The translations under genes and the position numbers were made by a program. This document shows, piece by piece, positions 11,301 through 26,445 of a stretch of DNA of 64,000 bases. The stretch comes from Cristatella mucedo. Its lineage: Eukaryota > Bryozoa > Phylactolaemata > Cristatellidae. Where the stretch lies: contig WPIO01000208.1 of NCBI GenBank assembly GCA_009760855.2, positions 49,501 to 113,500 on the forward strand, given 5' to 3'. Below the pieces are notes generated by a model. The model searched no databases. It worked only from the letters and a program-made list of their open reading frames with translations, and had not been told where the DNA came from. Each line of letters starts with the position of its first letter. Within the stretch, counting starts at the first letter, position 1.

Positions 11301-11750
11301 TTCAGCCAAGTTTCAGTTAGGGCGAGCAGGTCGATATTATTTTCAGAAATAAGGTCGCTTATTACTAGAGGTTTATTGCACATTGAGCGAGGATTCCAAA
11401 GGCAAGCGTTAAGTCTGGCCGATTGGGTTACAACAGGCTTGATGACCACTAAGTTTGAGGAATTTACAGTGATGCATGTGGGGGAGCGTGCTGAGCGGTT
11501 CGAGACAATGCTAGGAATACCGAACGAGCTGGGGTACTCAGCTTGCAGGTTCCGCCCAAGGAGCGGCGTCTGAGCTGGCGGTTCCAGCCACCGCGGCGGC
11601 TACAGGGTGCTTTTCTTTTGTTAATGCATAGTTCATGAATCTTAGCAACAACATTAATATCTAGGAATGCATTTGATAGGCGATGACGAAGCGATAACAG
11701 CTGCTGACGATCATAACTAACAAGCAGGTTACTAGCCGCCGGCAAAGCTA
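8342..11750 (-). mobile_element. Near-full-length L2/CR1-type LINE
   Basis: This is the most complete LINE in the window, about 3.4 kb, read on the minus strand. From its 5' side it has an ORF2 preamble (YDRQQLLSLRHRL, about 11715), an apurinic endonuclease domain, a linker, a reverse transcriptase, and a 3' UTR ending in the GATAAAGCGCCCTC / GGCGCTTTACA hairpin with an (AAT)n tail at 8342. I see no zinc-knuckle ORF1. Its sequence is almost identical to the copies at 17430-19262 and 39691-40605, so the family moved recently. This copy is inactive through a few point lesions. It has no counterpart in the opposite arm, so it inserted after the duplication. Confidence 0.93.
8648..11745 (-). pseudogene. 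L2-type ORF2: endonuclease and reverse transcriptase, broken
   Basis: The protein would nick target DNA and copy the element's RNA (target-primed reverse transcription). The endonuclease frame at 10535-11449 shows LLALTETWL, YRPPG, VMGDLNVHFD and LSDHMQI, the conserved metal-binding and catalytic motifs. The reverse transcriptase at 9413-10114 shows FQSGFRANHSTES, LLDLSAAFDTIDH, YGVPQGSVLGP and FYADDTQLY; 8648-9334 holds the thumb and C-terminus. Lesions seen: a frame change between 11464 and 11449; a frameshift at a G9 run near 10570; a small deletion near 10140-10160; and a TAC-to-TAA stop just after the YADDTQLY box (about 9413), where the 17-kb copy reads YLYFDPSQP. Confidence 0.92.
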
Positions 11751-12090
11751 AGGCAGCCGCCGGCGTGGGAGACCCAGCAGCCCGAAGCGATAAGCGTTTA
11801 GATGTCCATAGGCACGTAATTTCTTACGCGCTACGGTCAAATAACAATAAGAATAACTTTAAACAGGTCTTAGCTGTATCGTTTCCGTATACGATGTTCG
11901 CAAGAACTTCGGTTTTCGGAAGAATTCTGCAACGAACAAGAACGCACGTTAGAGCACTCTATGTCAGGAGGTGATAGAGGGTACTGGTCCCCGATTGGGC
12001 CCCTATGATGCTAATAGTCAGCTACTAACTCCCTTGCGAAGCACAGTGGTGCAAACTTTGCTTGCAAATTTTTAAGGCTCACTAATTCAT
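11751..12090. other. Unassigned, possibly LINE 5' UTR
   Basis: These 340 bases lie between the ORF2 start of the LINE at 8342-11750 and the start of inverted-arm sequence. They could be the LINE 5' UTR. No other copy in the window reaches this far, so I cannot set the true 5' end. Confidence 0.35.
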
Positions 12091-12434
12091 TGGCGCCTCT
12101 ACAGACATATGCCTTCTCTCATACTTTCGGAACTTTGTAGAGCAACTGTCAGAGAACAGCTCTAGAGGCACATTCAAGCCGACACTGCTTGAGAATGATG
12201 ACTGCTCGGCTTTTACATATCCTTCAACAAGATGCATTGATGAGCAACGACTGCCGGTGAAGCCGGTTTCGTAGGAGCCAGAGAAGCCAGAGGACTGCAA
12301 CAGTGAGCCGAATGCCATTCTGGAATTCGCTGTTGGCAACGGGTGCTACCCATTTATCGTATCACGAACTTTCAGCCAATGAGATATCTAGCAGAGCAGC
12401 CACATTCTGTGCCAGCTGGGAGCAACTGGGGCTT

Positions 12435-12436
<2 letters not shown>

Positions 12437-12514
<78 letters not shown>
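12437..12514. repeat. (CA)n microsatellite
   Basis: A pure CA run lies inside the left arm. The same position in the right arm carries a (GT)n run at 21748-21873, as expected for an inverted copy, so the microsatellite seed predates the duplication. Confidence 0.97.
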
Positions 12515-12516
<2 letters not shown>

Positions 12517-13264
12517 TATATCGCTCTGTGGGTAAATGCCAATCCTATGCTGTACCACAGGCAATGCAGCACATCGAATCGTCATGTAGATCAGTCCACA
12601 CCAGTAAATAATTAGATTGTCGTCAGCTTCCCCAGTTGCAATTCCCCAACGACATATGCCAGTATTGCTGGTTTGCATGTGCTTTCATTGATCCATTGTT
12701 GGTTAGCTTGAACCTCCTTGAAAATCTCAGAGGGAGGCTTTGTGTTAGACAGGTGCTCTCAGTATCAACACTTGCCCATTTTGATGCAAGTTGTCTCGAC
12801 ATTGCATGCTACATTCTCTCTAACTTTTCATTAAACTTCACTTAGCCATATCGCAAACTATTGATGTCGCAGTGATCACAGCAGTGTGCTTAGTCATTGG
12901 TGTCCAGCTGCTTCGGACAGCCAGGGGTGACAAAACATCGTCAGAATTCCAGCTTGTAGATTGGGGTAGGCAGAAGTTACACACGGGGTGTGTCGTATGC
13001 TGCTGGTCTAAATAACCGGGCATGGGGTGTGTCGTATGCTGCTGGTCTAAATAACAGCACCACGGGTTAGTTACAGTCGTAAGTATTTCGACTGCTACAT
13101 CGATTGGCAGAGAGCGAATTGATACGCTCTTGGCAACGATGCCAAGATGGTCACTGTCCTTGAAGAGAGCCTCGCGTCCAAAGAGCTCGAAGAAATTTAA
13201 GGATGGCTCAATGTGGCTATGGTGAGTGAGAGATGGATGAAAGCTGTATTTTTTGAAGCACAGA

Positions 13265-13475
13265 CCCCTGAGGTATAACATCCTTCAGAGGTTCCTCGGA
13301 TGATCTGTCTTCATTCGTATAAATACTCTGGAGCCTGCCACTGAGATATGAACTAAGCTAAGCTAAGTGCCAGTGCTGCCCAGATGGCGAGATGAGAGGC
13401 GCTCAGGAAGGACTTAGTAATGCTTAGTACGAAAAGCTGCCGAAAGATGGAGCAGAACAAGCAGAGGTGAGTTGC
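13265..13475 (-). mobile_element. L2-type LINE scrap shared by both arms
   Basis: The minus strand matches the reverse transcriptase region around the SAAF and PQGS boxes, with an internal deletion where AGCTAAGCTAAG replaces coding sequence. The identical deletion occurs inverted at 20825-21025, so the fragment was already broken when the arms duplicated. Confidence 0.75.
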
Positions 13476-13690
13476 AGCCTCCAGCTGCTCGACAGCTTAT
13501 CCTAGAGGGCTCTGTTAGTTTCATGTCCTTGTCAGATATAAAAAAAAGGGGTGACTAACTTTCTGTTGCAGCTTTGCCTACATTGAAGCTACTTCTGAAT
13601 AAAGCTGTATAAAACGGCTGCGACAGCTAAACCGGCCAGATCAAGGCTGATAACTTTTACTTGCGATTATGTGATAATCTGTGGCTGAGG

Positions 13691-14030
13691 TCATAGAAAT
13701 GTCGATACCATGAGATAGGCAAGCATTTCTGCTTCCGGACTGAGCACTATTCGTCACTGCTGTGTTCCTGCTACTGTCTCCATGTCTGTGTGCATCGGTG
13801 CAGCATATACAAGTCGCCGGCCAAGATACTAGGCTCAGGCATCACCATTATTCGTCAGGCATCGGCTAAGACTAGCACCGTCACGAGCACTGTGCTTAGG
13901 CCAAGTTCTGACTGGATGTGGAAGCAGCACACTGCGTTGGTAACAGCTTGCCAACATCACACCAAATACAAGTATCTGCAGTATTTATCCCTTCGTAGCA
14001 TCTCATACGGATTGGGTTGGTTGCTCCAAA
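13691..14030. other. Unassigned left-arm stretch
   Basis: Only its last part (TTCGTAGCATCTC near 13995) is found in the right arm, at about 22540. The remainder is unmatched and non-coding as far as I can see. Confidence 0.4.
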
Positions 14031-14536
14031 ATTAGCTAGCTAGCTGTGCAAAGGGCCTGAACAGGTTTTATCAATCACGATTGGGAACTCCCTGTCACAT
14101 TCAGTCTGCTGACTCGAGATTGAGTTATCCCCCCAGCCTCATCCACTGCTGCCAGGGGCCAACTGGCCTGTAAATAATTAGTGTGCCTGTTGTCTACACT
14201 ACTCGAGCTTGCTGAGTTGGCTGCAGCATGCCATGTTTTGCCCAGGCATGCCTATGGCGTTCCGGCGAGATGTATGTGCTGAATACTGTCATTAGCATAG
14301 CAGAAACAATCGTTAAGGAGCCGACTGCAAATAATGTGAATTAGCAAGTGGGTGATCGTCTGGTTTGGTTGGAATCCTGAAGTAGACGTTTTATTCTCAT
14401 GCTGTCAGCTTGTATGCTAACTTGTGGCTCTGGCTGAAGACGGCTCTCTTCGCCGAGGTCAATCAATACCGAGGTTAATCAATGGCTCCAACTCTCGATG
14501 CAGCCTTACATATTGGTAGCTTGTTGCGACCGACTC

Positions 14537-14740
<204 letters not shown>

Positions 14741-15245
14741 AGATAATAATAATGATAATAATGTACTTGATAAAGTGCCCTCAGAGAATTTAATCTCTTT
14801 CTAGGCGCTTTACATTTGCTGCAAAGGGAAATGCAATTAAATGGTAAGTAAAATCATGCTTGAAAAACAAACAAAGAATAACATGGTTAGGGATAACATG
14901 TACAGGGTCAGCATGCAAATATGGTTAGTGGAAGCATGCACAGTGTCAGCATGCATAAGCACGTGAAGGACGAATCACAGGCACCCACTAAATGCTGTCC
15001 TAAATAAGTGTGTTTTTAAGTTCCTTTTACATGTGGTCAGGTCAGGGGATGTTCTGACGCAGGTCGGGAGGGAGTTCCAGGCTTTGGGAGCATATGAACT
15101 AAATGCACGGTCTCCAAAGGATTTGATGTTTGTACGAGGTATTTCTAGACTTTTGGATTCCGAAAAGTGGGTGGTACGATGCTTGGCCTGATGGGGGAGT
15201 ATGTCGGAGAGATAGGCTGGAGCCATAGAATGAAGGGACCTAAAA
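14741..15245 (-). mobile_element. L2-type LINE 3' end (about 500 bp)
   Basis: The (TAA)n tail, hairpin, 3' UTR and ORF2 C-terminus are present (minus-strand motif RSLHSMAPAYLSDILPHQ), nearly identical to the young copies. Upstream (right-hand) sequence is replaced abruptly by a (GACA)n/(GA)n tract at 15246. The simple repeat either truncated the copy or expanded into it. Confidence 0.92.
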
Positions 15246-15470
15246 GACAGACAGGCAGACAGACAGACAGACAGACATACAGACAGGCAGGCAGGCAGAC
15301 GGACAGAGAATAGAGAATATGTGAGAGAGAAAGAGAGAGAGCAAGAGAGAGCGAGTGAGAGAGAGAAGACAGAGAGTGACGGAAAGAGCAATGGAGAGGG
15401 AATATAGAGAATGAGAGAAAGAGAGAGAGAGAGGGAAGATGCAAAGTGAGGAGAGATGGAGATAGCAAAC

Positions 15471-15521
<51 letters not shown>

Positions 15522-15749
15522 TAAGAAGAAGGAGAGAAGAGAAGACGAGTGAGAGAAGACGAGAGAAAGAGAGAGTGAGAGATGGAGAAGGATGGGGAGA
15601 ACGAGAGAAGGAGATAGTGAATATAGGAGAGTAAGAGAAAGATGGTTAGAGAAAGAGAGCTGAGAGGGGGTGGGATGGAGAAGGATATGGAGAATGGAGA
15701 TGGAGAGTGAGTATGTGTGAGAAAGAGAAAGATGGTAAGAGGAAGAAAG

Positions 15750-15817
<68 letters not shown>
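15246..15817. repeat. GACA/GA-rich simple-repeat tract
   Basis: (GACA)n at 15246-15295 passes into impure GA with pure (GA)n runs at 15474-15518 and 15751-15817. It lies near the centre of the inverted duplication. Ser/Leu and Arg/Glu open frames here are artefacts of the repeat. Confidence 0.9.
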
Positions 15818-15819
<2 letters not shown>

Positions 15820-17340
15820 ACCCGGTGGTTAGCCAGCAGTGGTACTGGCTTGCTAAAGGAGGTAGTGTGGAGACAGTGGCCGGCGGAGCATACAGACTGT
15901 GGCTATAGTGGTGCTATCGCGTCGCTCGGTGCCGGGGGGGGGGTGGGGAGAGAGAGCTTGGACCGATACTAAACCCACCACTAAGCGAGCTGTGCCTGTC
16001 TCCGGATGAGGATGTAAGGGGCGCTTGCAGTGGCTGCACTTGCACATTGATTGGGGAAAGTAGCTTGAGCGGATAGAATCACCGTCCAAATCATCTGCAA
16101 TTGTCCCTTGCCGACACGATGCTTTCCAACTTGAAGCCAGCCTGCTTAAACGCCGGCTCGACCGCAACGGTCTTGCCCGGTCAGCGTTCGGCGTGCACTC
16201 GACCCAGGACGATCCGAAGTCGGAGACCACAGAAATTTGGTGCGACCGGTTCAAGTTTCTGACTCTGAAGAGTTTTCAAGCATGACTAGAGCGGCACCCT
16301 GGGGTATTGTAGCGCTGGGGTAAGTAAGGTGCTCGAACTCCACCTTCGGCCTTCATCGCTTCACGAGCTCGATGCATTTCAACAGACAATTATTTATGGC
16401 TCGCTGCTGACGCCGGAGCTAGTGCCGTCGAAGCTCTTCTGCCACTACATAGACGAGGCTATTCACTGGAGCTGTGGCGTTGACGATGCGTCGTCTGAAC
16501 CTAAGTATAATTGCCCACGGCGTGGCCCACTGACGCCTTTTCGTGGCGGGGCCACTCGAAACGAGGCAGTGCAGTAGCTCGGCCTTGCTCTGGCCACTAG
16601 ACCGTCGACCACTTGCTCTCTGCTGTCTGTCGCTTAACGAACAGAGGAAGATTGCAGCTTTCGCGCTGCCCTACGGAAGCTCACTGCTCGAGAGGAGCAA
16701 CATTAAACGAACGCAATAACTTGAGGTACCGAGCCACCGTGCCAGCGGTCCACGCCCTCGAATCGGCAAAAAACAGCAAGTGAACGTTACTGCTCGCCTT
16801 TGGACTCTGTAACATTGTACGCCGTTGTCTGGCATCCCGAGACAGCCGTTAAGGTTTCGATTGGAGTTCGTGACCTGTCCCAATCTAGTAAAGGTCCGAC
16901 TACCTGGGGGGGGGGGGTATACCAGCGAAGCGCAGCACTCCTACTATTGAGACCAAGAACTGATCGTATCTGCTCTGCCGAAAAAGCTTTGAAGTCGGCC
17001 AGCTTCGATTGGAGACGAGCTAAGCTGCCGCACTAAACTACGAGTGTCTTCGTACAATTCCCTACGTCAACGTCACAGTGTCGAGGGAGAGCGATCGTAG
17101 GATGCCCGGCGACGGCAAGCGCTCCAATGTGGCCCTGTGTGTACTCTACATGATTCGCTTCAGCTTCCCTTGGCTGCCAACTGCCACGTTGCTAGTGAGC
17201 AGCTGCATGCGAACAAAGGCCGCAGGACAAAGCTGGCAGTTTATTGCGAATCTCAATAAGCCACCGTTGCTCATTATTTCATCTTGTTAGAGGATACCCG
17301 AAAGCTGAGCATTCATCATTCTCAAGCAGTGTTTTCTTTT
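15818..17340. other. Central spacer of inverted duplication, with coding-like pieces
   Basis: This is the only part between the arms that is not obviously repetitive. Two G-runs (15936-15945, 16906-16915) occur. Plus-strand frames at 16056-16284 and 16323-16577 look more protein-like than the surroundings. The last 60 bases (GAAAGCTGAGCATTCATCATT) resemble arm sequence near 22150 and near 12200. No gene can be named. Confidence 0.4.
16056..16284 (+). pseudogene. Possible coding fragment, unidentified
   Basis: An open frame without ATG runs from a TAG at 16053 to a TGA at about 16282. It includes LLKRRLDRNGLARSAFGVH and TTEIWCDRFKFLTL, with balanced composition and no simple repeats. A second frame at 16323-16577 (SSLHELDAFQQTIIYG, PSKLFCHYIDEAIHW) follows 40 bp later. 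They may be exons or remains of a transposon or cellular gene. I do not recognise a family, and they could be chance. Confidence 0.2.
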
Positions 17341-17356
17341 GCTCTCTTGCTCTCCA

Positions 17357-17363
17357 TTCTCTC

Positions 17364-17428
<65 letters not shown>
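17357..17428. repeat. (TC)n microsatellite
   Basis: A CT run with one CCCT interruption directly abuts the truncated 5' end of the LINE that follows, the same arrangement as (GACA/GA)n against the LINE at 14741-15245 in the other arm. Confidence 0.95.
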
Positions 17429-17429
<1 letters not shown>

Positions 17430-17430
<1 letters not shown>

Positions 17431-18977
17431 TCCTGGCTGCGCCTCAATGTCTGCATTTAAACAGGTCACTAGTGATGTAGTCCTAAAGCTCGTATCTCAA
17501 TCAAAGAAGACAACAAGTCCACTGGACCCTATTCCCACTGTCCTGCTCCTACGTTGCATTGATCTGCTGCTGCCATGCATAACCAACATCATTAATATGT
17601 CATTAGCCTCAGGTCAGGTCCCAGCACCTTTCAAAAAAGCTGTAGTCAGGCCACTTCTCAAGAAAGCTACACTAGACCAAGAGAACTTGAGCAACTACCG
17701 CCCAGTTTCCCTTCTACCATTCCTATCAAAGACACTCGAACGGGTCGTAGCCCACCAGCTGAACTCGTATATCGAAACCTCACAGCTTGCTAGTAAGTTC
17801 CAGTCTGGCTTTAGAGCTAATCACTCCACAGAGTCAGCATTGCTTCGGGTATTCAACGACCTACTTAGGAATGCAGACATGGGTAGAGTGTCTCTGCTTG
17901 TTTTGCTTGATCTTTCGGCAGCTTTTGATACCATCGATCACAAAGTTCTTCTAGAGCGCCTCTCATCTCGCCTGGGCATCACTGGCACTGCTCTGCAGTG
18001 GTTCAGGTCCTATCTCAGTGGGAGACTCCAGAGTATTGACGTGAATGGACAAATATCATCTGAAGTACCTCTGAAATATGGAGTACCTCAGGGCTCAGTG
18101 CTAGGTCCGGTTCTTTTCACGGTTTATACTCTGCCTCTTTCTGATGTGATTGCCAAGCACAATCTAGCCTTTCACTTCTATGCGGATGACACTCAGTTGT
18201 ACCTTTACTTTGATCCCTCCCAGCCTTCGAGCACCTCAAATTCTCTCAACTCACTTGCTGCATGCATTGATGACATCCGATCATGGATGGCAGCAAATTT
18301 TCTAAAACTAAACGATGATAAAACTAACTTACTAGTTATGGGCAAACCTAGTGTTATTCAGAAATTGGAAAGGCTGACTTTCAAAATTGGCTCTGCCAGC
18401 ATATCTCCAGTTGCATCAGCTCGAAATCTAGGTGTCATATTCCAAAGCAACCTCTCGTTAGACGACCACATCAGCTCCACAGTCAAATCAGCCTATTTTC
18501 AGCTTCATAACATTGCTAAAATTAGGGCTTGTTTAGATAAGGATACCACGTCCAAGTTGGTCCATGCATTCGTGACATCTCGTCTCGACTTCTGCAACTC
18601 ACTGCTTACTGGCCTACCAGCATGTGCGATCAGGCGATTGCAGCTGGTGCAAAACTCTGCAGCTAGGCTTGTCTGTCGTGAGCGTCGCAGTTGCCACATT
18701 TACTCCACTTCTCGCCGACCTGCACTGGTTACCAGTCAAGCAACGGATTGACTTCAAGGTTTTGTCGCTCACTTTTAGGTCCCTTCATTCTATGGCTCCA
18801 GCCTATCTGTCAGATATACTACCCCATCAGGCCAAGCATCGTACCACTCGCTTTTCGGAATCCAACAGTCTAGAAATACCTCGTACAAACCTTAAATCCT
18901 TTGGAGACCGTGCATTTAGCTCGTATGCTCCCACAGCCTGGAATTCCCCCCCCCACCTGCATCAGAACATCCCCTGA
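17430..18977 (+). pseudogene. L2-type ORF2 C-terminal two-thirds, frameshifted
   Basis: The frame is open from 17430 to 18751, covering the reverse transcriptase and most of the thumb. An extra T at about 18700 (CACATTTACTCC against CACATTACTCC in sister copies) shifts the frame. The C-terminus continues in another frame to 18977, where a C-run at about 18946-18954 replaces a normal CTCCCTCCC. Both lesions are in homopolymers, so they may be assembly errors. An endonuclease is absent. Without a 5' end it would not move on its own. Confidence 0.9.
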
Positions 18978-19262
18978 CCTGACCACATTTAAAAGAAACT
19001 TAAAAACATACCTATTTAGGACAGCATTTAGTGGGTCCTTGTGATTCGTCCTTGATGTGCTTATGCGTGCTGACACTGTTCATGCTGCCACTAACCACAT
19101 TTGCATGCCGACCCAGTGCATGTAACCCCTAACCATGTTATTCATTTTGTTTGTTTTTCAAGCATGATTTTACTTACTATTCTATTGCGTATCACTTTGC
19201 AGCAAATGTAAAGCGCCTAGAAAGAGATTAAGTTCTCTGAGGGTGATTTATCAAGTGCAATA
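17430..19262 (+). mobile_element. L2-type LINE, 5'-truncated, reverse transcriptase intact
   Basis: The element begins within the ORF2 linker (SVPGCASMS) at a (TC)n tract and runs 1.8 kb to the hairpin (AAAGCGCCTAGAAAGAGATT) and ATTATT tail. It keeps an uninterrupted reverse transcriptase through the catalytic YADDTQLY box (about 18180), with FQSGFRANHSTES, LDLSAAFDTIDH and YGVPQGSVLGP. It is nearly identical to the 8342-11750 copy. Its 3' end mirrors that of the LINE at 14741 across the duplication centre. Confidence 0.95.
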
Positions 19263-19264
19263 TT

Positions 19265-19982
<718 letters not shown>

Positions 19983-20244
19983 GAGTCGGTCGCTACAAAC
20001 TATCAATATGTAAGGCAGTATCGAGAGTTGGAGCCATTGATTAACCTCGGTATTGCTTGACCTCGGCGAAGAGAGCCGTCTTCAGCCAGAGCCATAAGTT
20101 AGCATACAGGCTGACAGCATGAGAATAAAACGTCTACTTCAGGATTCCAACCAAACCAGACGATCACCCACTTGCGGCACGTGCCAATTCTTCATTTGTC
20201 CACCTGAAGTCTTTGTGCCAGTCGTAGGGGGGGGGGCCTTTTTG

Positions 20245-20635
20245 TCGATGATAAAACTAACTTACAAGTTATGGGCAAACCCAGTGTGATCCAGAGATTG
20301 GAAAGGCTGACTCTAAAAATTGGCTCTGCCAGCATATCTCCAGTTGAATCAGCTCGAAATCTACGTGTCATATTCCAAAGCGACCTCTCGTTAGACGACC
20401 ATATCAGCTCCACAGTCAAATCCGCCTATTTTCAGCTTCATAACATTGTTAAATTCGGGCTTGTTTAGATAAAGATACCACGTTCAAGTTGGTCCATGCA
20501 TTCGTGACATCCCGTCTCGACTTCTGCAACACACTGCTTACTGGCCTACCAGCATGTGCGATCAGGCGATTGCAGCTGGTGCAAAACTCTGCAGCTAGGC
20601 TTGTCTGTCGTGAGCGTCGCAGTTGCCCATCTCAT
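20245..20635 (+). mobile_element. Internal L2-type LINE fragment
   Basis: Only the middle of ORF2 is present (MGKPSVIQRLERLTLKIGS to LVCRERRSC), with neither the 5' end nor the 3' tail. Both edges meet arm sequence, and the left edge is a G9 run. Internal fragments of LINEs arise by deletion or recombination, not insertion. Confidence 0.85.
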
Positions 20636-20824
20636 GGTATCGACATTTCTATGACCTCAGCCACAGATTATCACATAATCACAAGTAAAAGTTATCAGCC
20701 TTGATCTGGCCGGTTTAGCTGTCGCAGCCGTTTTATACAGCTTTATTCAGAATATCTGACAAGGACATGAAACTAAGAGAGCCCTCTAGGATAAGCTATA
20801 GAGCAGCTGGAGGCTGCAACTCAC

Positions 20825-21025
20825 CTCTGCTTGTTTTGCTCGATCTTTCGGCAGCTTTTCGTACTAAGCATTACTAAGTCCTTCCTGAGCGCATCTCATC
20901 TCGCCTGGGCAGCACTGGCACTTACTTAGCTTAGTTCATATCTCAGTGGGAGGCTCCAGAGTATTTATACGAATGAAGACAGATCATCCGAGGAACCTCT
21001 GAAGGATGTTATACCTCAGGGGTCT
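20825..21025 (+). mobile_element. L2-type LINE scrap, mirror of 13265-13475
   Basis: It has the same internally deleted reverse transcriptase fragment as the left arm (TTTTGCTCGATCTTTCGGCA and TACTAAGCATTACTAAG), inverted. Confidence 0.75.
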
Positions 21026-21747
21026 GTGCTTCAAAAAATACAGCTTTCATCCATCTCTCACTCACCATAGCCACATTGAGCCATCCTTAAATTTCTTCGA
21101 GCACTCTTGTGGGGACGCGAGGCCTCCTTCTAACTTCAGACCGAACAGTGACCATCTTGGCATCGTTGCCAAGAGCGTATCAATTCGCTCTCTGCCAATC
21201 GATGTAGCAGTCGAAATACTTACGACTGTAACTAACCCGTGGTGCTGTTATTTAGACCAGCAGCATATGACACATCTGTGCCCAACTTCTGCCTACCCCA
21301 ATCGACAAGCTCGAACTCAGACGACGTTCAGTAACCCCTGGCTGTCAGAAGCAGCTGGACACCGAAGAGTTAGCACACTGCTGAGATCACTGCGACATCA
21401 ATATTTCGCGATACGATTAGCGAAGGTGAAGTTTAATGACAGGTGAGAGAGAATGTAGCATTCAATTTCGAGGTAACTAGTACTAGCATAGGCAAGTGTT
21501 GATAATGAGACTACCTGTCTACTGCACAGTGCTCTCTGAGATTTTTTCGGAGGTTCAAGCTTACTAACAATCGATCAATGAAAGCACGTCCACACCAGCA
21601 ATACTGGCATTTGTCGTCAAGGAATTACACCTGAGAGAACTAATGATGATCTAATGGCACGGTGGCAGTAGACTGTTCTGCATGACGAATCGGTGGCTGC
21701 ATTACCCTTGGTACTACATAGGATTGGCACTTACCTAGAGAGCGATA

Positions 21748-21877
<130 letters not shown>

Positions 21878-22810
21878 AGAAGCCCCAGTTACTCTCAGTT
21901 GGCACAGAATCTTGCTGTTCTGCTAGATATCTCATTGGCTGAAAGATTCGTGATAAGCAAAAATGGGTAGCTAGTCCGGCGTGTGCTTACATACAAAAAG
22001 CGCAAGTCCAGAATGGGCATTTTCGGACAACTACTGCGTAGAGGATGCAGTCCTCTTGGCTTCAAAAATCTGTGCTCCTGACTGAAACCGGCTTCCCAGG
22101 CAGTCTGTGTTCTCATCAATTCATCTTGTTTGAAGGATAGGAAAAAGCCGAGCCAGTCCCATCATTCGTCAAGCAGTATTTTTTTTTGCGCTCTTTTTCT
22201 CTCCTCGTGAGTTTGCTATGCTAATGACAGAGTATTCAGCTCGTACCTCTCGCCGAAACGCTGTGGGCATGCCTGGGTAAAACATGGCTTGCCGCAGGCA
22301 ACTCAGCCAGCTCGAGTAGTGTAGAGACAGGCGACACTAATAATTGGCAGGCCAGGTGGCCCTGGAGGCTGTGGATGGGGCTGGGGGGGGGGGTTGGTAA
22401 CTCACAAGTGAGTCAATAGACTGGGTGTGACCGGGAATTCCCCATCGTAATTGATAAAACCTGTTCAGGCCTTTTGCATAGGGAGCTAGTGATTTTGAAG
22501 CCACGCATATAATCACGAGATGCTACGAGATGCTACGAAGAGAATGCATAAGAATCTTCACTGATAGTAAAACGCTCTGACGATTAGATGCTCAGGGATG
22601 AGTAGTGCGAATGCAGATGACTCTTAGGTAATCAGGTATGCAGCTGATCTAGGTCTCCTTCCCAGGGCAAGCCAGGAGGCTGCCCTGGGAAGGATAGCCA
22701 AAACTTGGACTGCCAAACCTTAGAAAGTGGTTGCTGGTGGCTCGTTGGTGGGAAGAAAGCTTTCAGCTGTTTGTTTTGGCTGGAAGCTTTCAGCTGTTTG
22801 TTTTGTTGTC

Positions 22811-25075
<2,265 letters not shown>

Positions 25076-25706
25076 AAAGCCCAGTGGCCTTGTTTTAGGG
25101 CACTCCAAGAGAGTGAAGTGGAGCTATCGGCAAGCATGTTCGAATTAGTTGCAAGTCGTCACATCCCTGGTACGACGAAGTGAGTATCGCAAGCAGCTAC
25201 ACTCGGTGTCGCACAGGCCTGGGGCGAATCTATGTAGTGTGTACCTGGGGCTTCTGCTGTTATAATTAGGGAAGGGCCTCGGTACTAATGTACATGCCTC
25301 ACCTGTGGCCAATAGTTAAGCCATTGAACCAGGCCATGGGCAGGCCACTAATGAATGTTATACTTAGCTCCGTCTGCTGCGATTGATGGCGCTTTCATAT
25401 ATGTGGAGATATATATTAAGAGTAATAATGGAAAGTCTAGTTTAAGACGCACGTTCACCTGATGTGTCTCCATGAGACTCCCACAAGAACAGCTGCCGCC
25501 TAAGCACTGTCAAACAACATCGAGCACGGCTGTGTCTGCCCGACTCTCAGCTTAGCTTCACTTTAACCACGTCGCCACCTACCCCTTCACCTTCAACACT
25601 CCGTCCGGCTTGCTGCGAGCATCGCCCTGCGACCTTCTTCTTCTACCCACACAGCTGCTGCGAGACATACCTCAATCTCAATCGTTTTTATTTTTGCTCT
25701 TTCGGA

Positions 25707-25815
25707 GTGTGTGCATGTGTGTGCATGCCTGCATGCGTCTGCTTGTGTATGTGTGCATGCGTTTGTGTTCGCGCGTGTGTGTCTGTGTGTGTCTGTGTGT
25801 GTCTGTGTGTGTTGT
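25707..25815. repeat. Interrupted (GT)n tract
   Basis: TGTGCATG, TGTGTCTG and TGTGTGTC variants occupy the place of the pure (CA)n at 7155-7357 in the mirrored arm. Confidence 0.85.
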
Positions 25816-25989
25816 GTCGTAGCTCGCGAAAGCTGAGGTTGGCAGCAGGAGTGCGGCTCCTTCTATCGATGGTATTTCAAAGATTTTTCTCTAGAGGGGG
25901 TTGCCTTGCCACTGTCCTTAACTGACTGCAAGCAGGCATGACCTCGGCAATCGTAGTCTTCGTAGTTTGAGTCACGTCTCGGCTGCCCG

Positions 25990-26445
25990 GGGAGGGTGAT
26001 GGTAGAAGAGAGGGCGATGGTAGAAGGGAGGGTGAGGGAGAAGGGAGGGCGATGGTAGAAGGGAAGGCGATGGTAGAAGGGAGGGTGAGGGAGAAGGGAG
26101 GGCGATGGTAGAAGGGAGGGCGATGGTAGAAGGGAGGGTGAGGGAGAAGGGAGGGCGATGGTAGAAGGGAGGGCGATGGTAGAAGGAAGGGCGATGGTAG
26201 AAGGGAGGGCGAGGGGGAAGTGAGGGCGATGGTAGAAGGGAAGGCGATGGTAGACGGGAGGGTGAGGGAGAAGGGAGGGCGATGGTAGAAGGGAGGGTGA
26301 TGGTAGAAGGGAGGGTGATGGTAGAAGGGAGGGCGATGGTAGAAGGAAGGGCGATGGTAGAAGGGAGGGCGAGGGGGAAGTGAGGGCGATGGTAGAAGGG
26401 AGGGCGATGGTAGAGGGGAGGGCGAGGGGAAGGGAGGGCGAGGGC
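25990..26445. repeat. 18-bp minisatellite with higher-order structure
   Basis: About 25 copies of an 18-bp unit (GGGCGATGGTAGAAGGGA and variants) occur. A variant carrying GTGAGGGAGAAGGGA recurs every three to five units, so blocks have duplicated together. It is the mirrored, enlarged relative of the 17-bp array at 6815-6985. Confidence 0.93.

Noticed and set aside
12838-13281. 147-codon frame conserved with 21006-21446
   Set aside because: The conservation is explained by the inverted duplication. It includes a broken LINE scrap, and the C-terminal halves diverge by frameshift.
15853-16254. 133-codon minus frame in the central spacer
   Set aside because: It crosses a G10 run, has no motif and no splice support. 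The plus-strand frames here look more protein-like.
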